Shown here in pieces: positions 1 to 7,901 of a stretch of DNA of 64,000 nt. Every line of letters begins with the position of its first letter. The first letter of the stretch is position 1. Position numbers and translations under genes: made by a program. Source of the DNA: Nocardia vermiculata NBRC 100427 (lineage in GTDB: Bacteria > Actinomycetota > Actinomycetes > Mycobacteriales > Mycobacteriaceae); the NCBI RefSeq assembly GCF_001613265.1, contig NZ_BDCA01000017.1, positions 62,001-126,000 of the forward strand, in the 5' to 3' direction. The notes beneath the pieces are model-generated. The model worked only from the letters and a program-made list of their open reading frames with translations. It made no database searches and was not told where the DNA came from.

Positions 1-712
1 CGAAGTCCAGCACCACGATGCCGTCGGCCAGCCGCAACGCCGTCTCGATCGAATCGGTGAGCCGCTGTTTGGAGCTCGGCTTCACCGCCAGCCGGTCCAC
101 CACGACCTCGATGTCGTGCTTCTCCTGCTTCTTCAGCTTCGGCGGGTCGGTCAGCGGATACACCACGCCGTCCACCCGCACCCGGGAGTACCCCTGGGTG
201 TTGAGCTGGTCGAACAGATCAACGAACTCGCCCTTGCGGGTGCGTACCACCGGCGCGAGGACCTGGAAGCGGATCCCGGCCTCCATATCCAGCACCTGGT
301 CCACGATCTGCTGCGGGGTCTGCTTGGCGATCAGTTCCCCACAGACCGGGCAGTGCGGCGTCCCGGCCCGGGCGTAGAGCAACCGCAGGTAGTCGTAGAC
401 CTCGGTGATGGTGCCGACCGTCGAGCGCGGGTTGCGGTTGGTCGACTTCTGGTCGATCGACACCGCGGGCGACAGCCCCTCGATGAAGTCGACGTCCGGC
501 TTGTCCATCTGCCCGAGGAACTGGCGGGCATAGGCCGACAGCGACTCCACATAACGCCGCTGGCCCTCGGCGAAGATCGTGTCGAATGCCAGGCTCGATT
601 TGCCCGACCCGGACAACCCGGTGAACACGATGAGGCTGTCACGTGGCAGGTCGAGGTCCACTCCCTTCAGGTTGTGCTCCCGAGCTCCGCGCACGGTCAA
701 CAGATCCGCCAC
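1..712 (-). CDS. uvrA: UvrA, excinuclease ABC subunit A (N-terminal 237 residues, cut by window edge)
   Basis: DNA-damage recognition ATPase of nucleotide excision repair; UvrA dimers load UvrB onto lesions. The visible N-terminus has the family opening (RGAREHNLK), the first Walker A (GLSGSGKSSLAFDT, about residues 34-47), the UvrA-typical GQRRYVESLSAYARQFL, and the first zinc-module CPVCGELI. The GTG start at 712 is preceded by GAAGGGA on the minus strand. The gene is open at base 1, so the second ABC module is outside the window. I see no clear actinobacterial SOS box (TCGAAC-N4-GTTCGA) in the 105 bases upstream. Identification is secure; only the exact start is inferred. Confidence 0.95.
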   Translation of the reverse strand, partial: MADLLTVRGAREHNLKGVDLDLPRDSLIVFTGLSGSGKSSLAFDTIFAEGQRRYVESLSAYARQFLGQMDKPDVDFIEGLSPAVSIDQKSTNRNPRSTVGTITEVYDYLRLLYARAGTPHCPVCGELIAKQTPQQIVDQVLDMEAGIRFQVLAPVVRTRKGEFVDLFDQLNTQGYSRVRVDGVVYPLTDPPKLKKQEKHDIEVVVDRLAVKPSSKQRLTDSIETALRLADGIVVLDF

Positions 713-817
713 CGGTTGTCCCTTCTCGATCGAATTTCTGCGTCCGGACTCACCCCAGCCGCCATGCTAAGCACACCCACCGACAAGTTCGGCCGCGGCG
801 CCGGATCGGACCGGCGT

Positions 818-2008
818 TCAGTCCGGCTGACCGAGCACCACCACGGAGTTGTGGCCTCCCATCCCCAGCGAGGTCTTGACCGTGATGCCGCCGTCGAACG
901 GGGTGGGTCCGTCCAGCAGGCGCGGATGCGCCTCGGCCACCACCGGCGCCGACACCGCGACACCGCGCTCGTAGCCCAGGGCCGCGGCGGCGATCTCGAC
1001 ACCGGCCGCCGCACCCATGCAATGGCCGGTCAGCGGCTTGACCGAGGTGATGTGGGGCCGGTCGTCGAAGATCTGTGCCAGCACGGCCCGCTCCGCCACA
1101 TCGCACTGCCGGGTGCCGGTGCCGTGTGCGTTGTAGTACCCGACCTGGTCGGGACGCGTGCCGGCCCGCTCCAAGCCCTGGTGTACACAGTCCAGTATCC
1201 GCTCCAGACCGGGGTCCACGGACACGACGTGATAAGCGTCATTGGTCATCGCGCCGCCGAGCAGGCGGCAGTAGGGCCGCTGCACCGACCGCGACAGCAC
1301 GAATGCCACCGAGGCCTCACCGAAGCTGAATCCGCGACTCCCGTGCTGAAACGGCCGGCAGGCGTCCATCGGCTCGGTGTCGGTCACCGCGGCACCCATC
1401 TCCACGAAGTGGTGCACCATGTCCGGGGTGGACGAAACGTCGGTGGTCACACAGACCACGTCGTCGGCGATCCCCTGATCGAGCCACATCTGCGCGGTGA
1501 TCAGGGCCACGTTCGCCGAACTGCAGGCCGCAGAGATGTTCATCGACGGGCCGTGGAAACCGAATTCCTGCATGATCATCGACACCGGGGTGGACGGCAG
1601 CAACCGCAGATAGTCGCGGGACCGACGCCGTCCGCCGTCGCGGCGGTAGAACTCCTCCCAGTCGCGCACATCCCCCAGCACGATGCCGTGTACCAGCCCG
1701 ACCCGGCGGCCCGGACGCCAGCCACGGGCCTCGGCGTCCGCGATCGCCTCCCGCACCGATTCCTGCACCGCGCGCCCGTAGCGGCCGGGGCTCACGGCGT
1801 CGTCGCCGCCGTCGGGCACCAGCGCGACCCAGGCGTATTCGTCGTAGTCGGCACCGTAACCGGGGTGCAGGCCCGCCGCCGCCTTTCCGCTGTTCAGGCC
1901 CTGCCACAAGGACTCGCGTCCCCACCCGTAACCGCTCACCACACCCACGCCTGCGATCGGGATGCGATCTTGATAGTGTTGATTGGATCTGGGGCTAGTG
2001 CTGGCCAT
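818..2008 (-). CDS. Standalone beta-ketoacyl-ACP synthase (KAS I/II type)
   Basis: Thiolase-fold condensing enzyme that would extend an acyl chain with malonyl-ACP. Counting from the chosen start, the nucleophile is Cys162 in SAACSSAN, with His295 in NAHGTGT, and Lys324/His329 in KPLTGHCMGAAA, so the Cys-His-His set is complete. The C-terminal glycine-rich GMGGHN loop is present. Length (396 aa) fits KAS II. The reading frame extends to an ATG at 2035, but AGGAG with 5-nt spacing precedes the ATG at 2008, so 2008 is preferred. No ACP, ketoreductase or transferase gene is adjacent, so the substrate cannot be inferred; fatty-acid, mycolate-related or polyketide roles are all possible. Confidence 0.85.
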   Translation of the reverse strand: MASTSPRSNQHYQDRIPIAGVGVVSGYGWGRESLWQGLNSGKAAAGLHPGYGADYDEYAWVALVPDGGDDAVSPGRYGRAVQESVREAIADAEARGWRPGRRVGLVHGIVLGDVRDWEEFYRRDGGRRRSRDYLRLLPSTPVSMIMQEFGFHGPSMNISAACSSANVALITAQMWLDQGIADDVVCVTTDVSSTPDMVHHFVEMGAAVTDTEPMDACRPFQHGSRGFSFGEASVAFVLSRSVQRPYCRLLGGAMTNDAYHVVSVDPGLERILDCVHQGLERAGTRPDQVGYYNAHGTGTRQCDVAERAVLAQIFDDRPHITSVKPLTGHCMGAAAGVEIAAAALGYERGVAVSAPVVAEAHPRLLDGPTPFDGGITVKTSLGMGGHNSVVVLGQPD

Positions 2009-2206
2009 TCCCGCTCCTACACCGGCTCGGCTCATGCCTCCGGCATTACCTGCATGATCGGATCATGCCATGATTGCTCACAGGTGGAACCCGTAGTCGA
2101 ACTGTGACAGAACCAATATCGCCGGCACTGTGATCCACCGGCTGTCAGTATCAGAATGGTCTCGTGCACCAAGCGACCTGAACAGTCCATGATCAGGGGG
2201 TTACAT

Positions 2207-3547
2207 GTGGTTGAGGCAGGTGAGAACCGGCCCGATGCAGTGATCGAGGCCGAACAACTCGCCCAGCGGTACCGCACCCTGGTCGAGCACAGTCCGGACG
2301 GGATCGTCGTCCACGAGGACGGCATCATCGTCTACGCGAATCCGGCGATCGTGCGCATGGTGGCCGCCACGGGAGTCGACCAGGTGGTCGGGCGCCCGGT
2401 GGCGCAGTTCGTCGCCGAACACGACGTCGCGGCGATGTTCGAACGCATCGCGCGGTTGCACCGCAGCGGCGACGCCTCAGAGACCGCGGAGATGACACTG
2501 GTCCGCTGCGACGGCGAAGCCGTCGACGTCGAAACGGTCTCGGTACTCACCGTGTGGCAGCGGCGGCTCGCCTATCAGGTGGTGCTACACGATCTCACCG
2601 CGCAGCGCCGGGCCGAGGCCGCGCAGCGCCGGGCCGAACAGCATTACACCGCAGTGGTGTCCCAGCTCGAAGAGGGCGTGGTCGTCATCGACCGCGGCGG
2701 CCGGATCGAGTCGATCAACCCCGCCGCGCTGCGCATCTTCGGCCACGAGGGCGACGATCTCGTCGGCCGCCGCATCGATTCACTGCCCCTCGTGCTGCTC
2801 GACGCCAACGCCGCGCCACTGGCCCCCTCACACCACCCGGTGGCCCGGACCCTGGCCACCGGGGAAACCGTCTCCCGTTACATGTTCGGCGTGGACCGGC
2901 CGGACGGACAGCGGCGCTGGTTGTCCGGTTCAAGCCGATTGCTGAATCCGGGAGCCCCCGACTCCCCCGCAGTCTCCTCGTTCAACGATGTCACCGAGTT
3001 CCGGGCCAGCCGTCGGCAACTGGAGTATCAAGCCACCCACGATCCGCTCACGGGGCTGGCCAACCGGTCACTGGTGTTGTCGAGGCTGGCAACCGCGCTC
3101 GGCGTCGACGAGCCCACGCCGGTATCCAACGTGCTGTTCATCGATCTCGACGGGTTCAAGTCCATCAACGACACCCTTGGCCACGCCATCGGCGACACGG
3201 TGCTGCAGATCGTCGCCCAGCGCCTGCAGCGCGGGTTGCGCGGCGATGACGTGGTCGGCCGCATCGGCGGTGACGAATTCCTGGTACTGCTGTCGGGCCG
3301 GACCCAGCCCGAGGATATGGAGGGCCTCATCGCGCGGCTGCGCCAGACCATGGCCGAACCGATCATCGCCCGCGGCCACCGTATCCACGTCGACGCCTCG
3401 ATCGGCGCCACCGCGCTGCGCCCCGCCGATCCCCGTACCCCCGAAGCCGTGCTGCACGACGCCGATCTCGCGATGTACCGGGCCAAACCGGCCGGCGGCG
3501 ACAGCGCGGGCGTGCGACGCCGTCCGAACAGCACGCACGCCTCCTGA
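2207..3547 (+). CDS. PAS-PAS-GGDEF diguanylate cyclase
   Basis: Predicted to make cyclic di-GMP from two GTP in response to a signal sensed by PAS domains. From the chosen GTG start, PAS domains lie at about 20-133 and 146-268, joined by an RRAEAAQRRAEQ helix, followed by a GGDEF domain at about 273-430. The catalytic motif is an intact GGDEF (354-358), and an inhibitory-site RxxD (RGDD, 345-348) sits exactly five residues before it, implying product feedback. No EAL domain, no membrane segment and no signal peptide are visible, so it is cytosolic. AGGGGG with 6-nt spacing supports GTG at 2207; the frame also opens at ATG 2156 without a good ribosome site. Confidence 0.88.
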   Translation: MVEAGENRPDAVIEAEQLAQRYRTLVEHSPDGIVVHEDGIIVYANPAIVRMVAATGVDQVVGRPVAQFVAEHDVAAMFERIARLHRSGDASETAEMTLVRCDGEAVDVETVSVLTVWQRRLAYQVVLHDLTAQRRAEAAQRRAEQHYTAVVSQLEEGVVVIDRGGRIESINPAALRIFGHEGDDLVGRRIDSLPLVLLDANAAPLAPSHHPVARTLATGETVSRYMFGVDRPDGQRRWLSGSSRLLNPGAPDSPAVSSFNDVTEFRASRRQLEYQATHDPLTGLANRSLVLSRLATALGVDEPTPVSNVLFIDLDGFKSINDTLGHAIGDTVLQIVAQRLQRGLRGDDVVGRIGGDEFLVLLSGRTQPEDMEGLIARLRQTMAEPIIARGHRIHVDASIGATALRPADPRTPEAVLHDADLAMYRAKPAGGDSAGVRRRPNSTHAS

Positions 3548-3558
3548 AAGCACGGTCC

Positions 3559-3750
3559 ATGATCACCGAACACGCGTTGCTCCCCGTCGCCATCGACCGC
3601 ACCGCCGAATTCGAGGCAGCCTTCGACCGCACCATTTCACTACCGTATTCACGACACCGTCACCTGCGGCTACGGCGAGTCCGGCGGCCACGGATTAGAC
3701 TCGACGATTCCGTTTTCTTTCCCGCGCGGGCCCGATCGGCCACGCGCTGA
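3559..3750 (+). pseudogene. Remnant of an antibiotic-biosynthesis monooxygenase (ABM)-like gene
   Basis: The first 24 codons (MITEHALLPV...EFEAAFDR) read like the N-terminus of small ABM-domain proteins of about 95-100 residues. The frame then loses all resemblance and becomes arginine-rich and random-looking before its stop. No other frame downstream clearly restores the rest of the domain. The simplest reading is a gene truncated by deletion between the GGDEF gene, which ends 11 bases before it, and helD. A short functional peptide is possible but has no positive support. Confidence 0.4.
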
Positions 3751-3764
3751 CAAGGAGTTCCGTC

Positions 3765-6131
3765 TTGCCCGATCGCCTCACCGAGGACCATCCGGCCAGC
3801 GACCGCGCGGCCGAGCTGGAGCGGGAGCAGACCTATCTGAGCCTGCTCTATCAGCGTCTGGACGCCATGCGCGAATACGCCCAGCGGAGGCTGCGCACGG
3901 TGCTGCTGGAAAACGGCGGCACCCCGCAGGCCCGTAGCGAGCGGGAATCGTTCACGCAGCTCTACCACGAGGATCTGGCCAAATACGATGCCGCCGAGAA
4001 CGGATTGTGTTTCGGCCGCATCGATCTCACCGCTACCGACGGTGACGACGAGGGGTTCCGCTATATCGGGCGCCTGGGCATCCTGGACGAGGACGACGAC
4101 TACAACACGCTGCTGCTGGACTGGCGCGCACCGCTGGCGCGCCCGTTCTACCTGGCCACCACCGCGGCGCCGGACGGTCTGACCAGGCGCCGTCACATCC
4201 GCTCGCGCAATCGCACGGTCACCGGAATCAGCGACGAGTACCTGGATCTGGAGGCGGCACGGGAGGCCGGCGCGCTGGAGTCCGACGAGGTCGGCGTGGG
4301 CAGTGAAAGTGCCCTGCTGTCCGCGCTCAACGCCGCCCGGACCGGGCATATGACCGACATCGTGGAGACGATCCAGAGCGAACAGGATTCGATCATCCGC
4401 TCCGAGCACCGCAGCGTGATGGTGGTGCAGGGCGGTCCGGGAACCGGAAAGACCGCGGTCGCGCTGCACCGGGCGGCCTATCTGCTCTACACCTACAGGC
4501 AGCAGCTGGACAAGGCCGGCGTGCTGATCATCGGCCCCAACTCCACCTTCCTCGACTACATCGGCCAGGTGTTGCCGTCACTCGGCGAAACCGGGGTGCT
4601 GCTGTCCACCGTCGGCAACCTGTACCCCGGAGTGGAAGCGACACTGGAGGATTCGTTGCGGGCGGGCGAACTCAAGGGCTCGCTCGACATGCTCGACGTC
4701 CTGAAGAAGGCGGTACGTGACCGCCAGGAGGTGCCCGGCGACCCGATCCGGCTCGATTTCGACGGCTACGAACTGACCTTGGACCGCAAGATCGCGACCC
4801 GGGCCCGCGGCCGCGCGCGGTCCTCCCGCCGGGCGCACAATCTGGCGCGCCCGATCTTCGCCGCGTCGGTGGTCGACGCCCTCACCGATCAGCTCGCGCA
4901 GGTCATCGGCCGGGACCAGTTCGCCGATACCGTCGACGAGGCCGATGCCGCCGCGGGCCGGCGGCCGACGCACAACGCCCGCAATCTGCTGAGCCAGGCC
5001 GATCTGACCGAGATCCGGGACGAGATGCGCGCCGACGCGGGCATCCAGCAGGCGATCGCGCGACTGTGGCCGATTCTGACGCCGCAGCAGGTCTTGGCCG
5101 AGCTGTGGGCCGACCCTGATCGGCTGGCCCGTGCGGCAGGCGGTTTCGGCCCGGAAGACCGCAAGGAGCTGTTCCGGGAATCGCCCGCCGGGGATCGGCC
5201 CGCCTTCGCCGCCGCGGACGCACCGCTGCTGGACGAACTGGCCGAGCTGCTCGGCATCGACGACGCCGAGGAACGGGAACGTTCCCGCCGACGGTGGCGC
5301 GCGCAGTTGGCCGAGGCGCAGGAAGCGCTCGATATTCTCACCGGGTCGGCGCCGCAGGACCTCGAAGACGATCTGGATCCGGAGATCCTGATGGCCTACG
5401 ACCTCATCGACGCGGGGCAGCTGGCCGAACGTCAGCACGTTCGCAACAGCCAGACCACCGCGGAGCGTGCCGCCGGGGATCGCAGCTGGACCTACGGTCA
5501 CGTCATCATCGACGAGGCACAGGAGCTGTCGGAGATGGCCTGGCGGATGGTGATGCGCCGCATCCCCAACCGCTGGGTGACGGTGGTCGGAGATGTCGCA
5601 CAGACCGGCGATCCGGCGGGTGCCTCGTCCTGGCAGCGCATGCTCGAACCGTATGTCGCACAGCGCTGGAAGCTCACCGAGCTGACGGTCAACTATCGCA
5701 CTCCCGCCGAGATCATGGGGGTGGCCGCCGATGTGCTGGCCGCGATCGATCCGGGCGCGACGATCCCGCGTTCGGTGCGGGAATCCGGTTTCGCACCACG
5801 GGCGGTCCGGGTCTCGGCCGGGGGTTCGCTGAGCGCGGTCACCGATCTCGTGGCCGCCGAGGCGGAGCGGCCGGGCATCACCGCCGTGCTCGCCCCGCAC
5901 GCCACGGCGCACGAATACAGTTCGCTGGCGAGCGATTCGGTCCAGGTACTGACGGTGTCGGAGGCGAAAGGCCTGGAGTTCGACGCAGTGGTCCTGGTGG
6001 AACCCCAGGCGATCCTGGACGAGTCACCACGTGGACTCAACGATCTCTACGTCGCTCTCACTCGCGCGACGCAGCGACTGGCGGTCGTGCATACCGGCAC
6101 GCTGCCCGAGGTCCTCGGCGCGCTGCGCTGA
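3765..6131 (+). CDS. helD: HelD-type superfamily 1 ATPase (RNA polymerase recycling factor)
   Basis: UvrD/Rep-like ATPase of 788 aa. Actinobacterial and Bacillus HelD bind RNA polymerase and eject stalled or nucleic-acid-bound complexes; related HelR proteins protect polymerase from rifampicin. Seen here: an N-terminal antiparallel helical arm (residues about 10-60), the HelD-typical segment with YIGRLGI and LLLDWRAPLARPFY, Walker A GGPGTGKTAVALHRAAYLL at about 223-241, Walker B/DEAQ (VIIDEAQEL) at about 580, then 1B/2A elements ending in the UvrD-like VSEAKGLEFDAVVLVEP. Start is TTG at 3765, supported by AAGGAG 8 nt upstream. I do not see a 19-bp rifampicin-associated element upstream. It converges on the universal stress gene. 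Confidence 0.88.
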   Translation: MPDRLTEDHPASDRAAELEREQTYLSLLYQRLDAMREYAQRRLRTVLLENGGTPQARSERESFTQLYHEDLAKYDAAENGLCFGRIDLTATDGDDEGFRYIGRLGILDEDDDYNTLLLDWRAPLARPFYLATTAAPDGLTRRRHIRSRNRTVTGISDEYLDLEAAREAGALESDEVGVGSESALLSALNAARTGHMTDIVETIQSEQDSIIRSEHRSVMVVQGGPGTGKTAVALHRAAYLLYTYRQQLDKAGVLIIGPNSTFLDYIGQVLPSLGETGVLLSTVGNLYPGVEATLEDSLRAGELKGSLDMLDVLKKAVRDRQEVPGDPIRLDFDGYELTLDRKIATRARGRARSSRRAHNLARPIFAASVVDALTDQLAQVIGRDQFADTVDEADAAAGRRPTHNARNLLSQADLTEIRDEMRADAGIQQAIARLWPILTPQQVLAELWADPDRLARAAGGFGPEDRKELFRESPAGDRPAFAAADAPLLDELAELLGIDDAEERERSRRRWRAQLAEAQEALDILTGSAPQDLEDDLDPEILMAYDLIDAGQLAERQHVRNSQTTAERAAGDRSWTYGHVIIDEAQELSEMAWRMVMRRIPNRWVTVVGDVAQTGDPAGASSWQRMLEPYVAQRWKLTELTVNYRTPAEIMGVAADVLAAIDPGATIPRSVRESGFAPRAVRVSAGGSLSAVTDLVAAEAERPGITAVLAPHATAHEYSSLASDSVQVLTVSEAKGLEFDAVVLVEPQAILDESPRGLNDLYVALTRATQRLAVVHTGTLPEVLGALR

Positions 6132-6147
6132 GGCCCCGGGCGGGGCC
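6132..6147. terminator. Short GC hairpin between convergent helD and universal stress gene
   Basis: Perfect inverted repeat GGCCCC-gggc-GGGGCC immediately after the helD stop codon and before the convergent usp stop. There is no U-tract on either strand, so a bidirectional terminator is inferred from position and stem strength only. Confidence 0.4.
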
Positions 6148-6153
6148 GCCGAA

Positions 6154-6606
6154 TCAGCGGACGGTGTGCACGATGAGAACGTCGACGCGCGACTTCCGGG
6201 CCACATCGGAGGGCACCGAGCCGAGCAGTCGGCCGGTCAGGGTATTGAGGCCACGGTTACCCACGACGAGCAGATCCGCCTTGACCTCCTTCACCAGATC
6301 CAGCAGCGACTCGACGGGTTCGCCGACAATGGGACGTTCGACGATCTCACCGGCGCCGGCGGCGACGGCCTTGTCCCGCGCGATCCGCAGGATCTCGTTG
6401 GTGGGCGCGGAACCGCGCACCTGGTAGGCCTCGTCCTTGAGCACGTCGGCCGCGGCGGCCACGTCCCGGTCGTCGGTCGGGTAGTAGGCGCACGCGACGA
6501 TCAGAGTCGCTCCCGCAGCGCCGGCCAGCGCCGCAGCCTTCTCTACAGCGACATACGACGAATCCGAGCCATCGGTACCGACGACAATGGACCGGTAGGC
6601 GGTCAT
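6154..6606 (-). CDS. Universal stress protein, single UspA domain
   Basis: A 150-residue UspA-fold protein. The ATP-binding signature G-x2-G-x9-G-S is intact (GNRGLNTLTGRLLGS, about residues 117-131), and the N-terminal VVGTDGSDSS loop is also typical, so it belongs to the nucleotide-binding subclass. Its place between uvrB and uvrA matches that of M. tuberculosis TB15.3 (Rv1636), a cAMP-binding Usp; orthology is inferred from position and length. It is probably monocistronic, with about 400 bases of non-coding sequence upstream. Confidence 0.93.
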   Translation of the reverse strand: MTAYRSIVVGTDGSDSSYVAVEKAAALAGAAGATLIVACAYYPTDDRDVAAAADVLKDEAYQVRGSAPTNEILRIARDKAVAAGAGEIVERPIVGEPVESLLDLVKEVKADLLVVGNRGLNTLTGRLLGSVPSDVARKSRVDVLIVHTVR

Positions 6607-7004
6607 CTTTCCTCCAAACGTCCGAGTGGGCGGATGCCCGGCGGAATTCGCGCAGAATCCGCACGAGCAACTGCGCTAGACCATAACCGCTCGCACGGTG
6701 GAATCATCAGAATTCGCAACACATCACACCGGAGCGCCGTGTGACCGCGGACGCACAAACGCCTTCCCATGACCCGGTCGGCCCCGCCCTACCTGGGAAG
6801 ATCCGGGCCGGTCCGACACTTCTCGGTACATGGTCACACGGCGGTGAACCCTCTTGCGGCCCTGGGATTTTCATCACAATGACCGCGCCCGGGTCCGGAA
6901 AGGCATACTGTCGGCGGCCGAAAACCCGTACCGGATCGGGTTGGTGAGAACTCACAATTCGCCACCTCCGCTAATCGATCGCGGTACTGCGGATCGGCAG
7001 TCAT
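6607..7004. other. Non-coding stretch upstream of the universal stress gene
   Basis: About 400 bases between the start of the usp gene (minus strand) and the stop of the AraC-type gene (minus strand). Open frames here lack ribosome sites and recognisable sequence. It presumably holds the usp promoter; I could not assign -35/-10 boxes with confidence. Confidence 0.4.
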
Positions 7005-7901
7005 TTACCGGGCACAGTGCGGCGGCATCATCACCGCACGCGCATATTCCAGCGGTGCCATTCCGACCTCCTTCGCGAATTCGCGACTGAAATGGGCTTG
7101 ATCGAAATACCCGAGGTCCAGTGCCAAGGTCGCGAGATCGTCGCTGCGGCCCTGGCCGAGCAGGTGCGCGCCGTCCTGGAGCCGGTAGCGGCGCAGCACC
7201 CATTTCGGGCCCGCCCCCACGTAGCGGCGGAACAGCCGCTGCAGGGTGCGGACCGGGATATCGAACCGCTCGGTGACCTGGTCGACCCTGGTGAGACCGG
7301 AATCGAACTCCATCGCATCGATGATCCGCAGCACCAGCCGATAGTTCTGATCCGGGTCCCGACGGTGCGCCGCCCGCGCGAAGAACGAATCGACCAGGTC
7401 GCGGCGGCGGTCCGTATCGTCGGCGGCCAGCACCTGCTCGGCCAGGCCGGCCGCCTCGGGCAGTACCTCGCTCAGCGGTGCCGCGATATCCTGCAGGGCG
7501 CCGACGTCGATACCGGTGAATGCACCGAATCCGCCCGGCCGGAACTTGGCGGCGAATGTCATCCCCTCCCCCGCCAACTCACGGACGAATTTCCTGGTGC
7601 ACACCCCACTGACGAATCCACCGGTACGCACCGTGCTGCGTTCGAAGGTGACGTTCACCGATGGATACGGCAACACCTCGGCGCAATAGCTCTCCCGCCC
7701 CCGCAGGTCCCACGCGACGGACCAGTACCACTCGACGTATCGGCCGGTCAGCGGACCGGCGGGCAGCCGGGTCAGCGTGCGATGGCGTTCCTGCTCCTCC
7801 GGATGCAGAATCCCCTTCGTCACTTCCGGTGGCGGCACCGGAACCGATCCGAGCGGGTCGGCTCGCGCCGTGCTGCGAGCGGGGGTGCCGGCGGTACTCA
7901 T
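7005..7901 (-). CDS. AraC-family transcriptional regulator
   Basis: A 298-residue protein with an N-terminal sensing region of the DUF6597 type (WYWSVAWDL... and a GVCTRKFVREL segment, about residues 50-150) and a C-terminal AraC double helix-turn-helix. Helix 1 region is VDQVTERFDIPVRTLQRLF and the second HTH contains LALDLGYFDQAHFSREFAKEVG, which matches the family consensus. Its ATG overlaps the uvrB stop (ATGA), so it may be co-translated with uvrB; whether it governs DNA repair is unknown. No ligand or target genes can be named from sequence. Confidence 0.88.
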   Translation of the reverse strand: MSTAGTPARSTARADPLGSVPVPPPEVTKGILHPEEQERHRTLTRLPAGPLTGRYVEWYWSVAWDLRGRESYCAEVLPYPSVNVTFERSTVRTGGFVSGVCTRKFVRELAGEGMTFAAKFRPGGFGAFTGIDVGALQDIAAPLSEVLPEAAGLAEQVLAADDTDRRRDLVDSFFARAAHRRDPDQNYRLVLRIIDAMEFDSGLTRVDQVTERFDIPVRTLQRLFRRYVGAGPKWVLRRYRLQDGAHLLGQGRSDDLATLALDLGYFDQAHFSREFAKEVGMAPLEYARAVMMPPHCAR

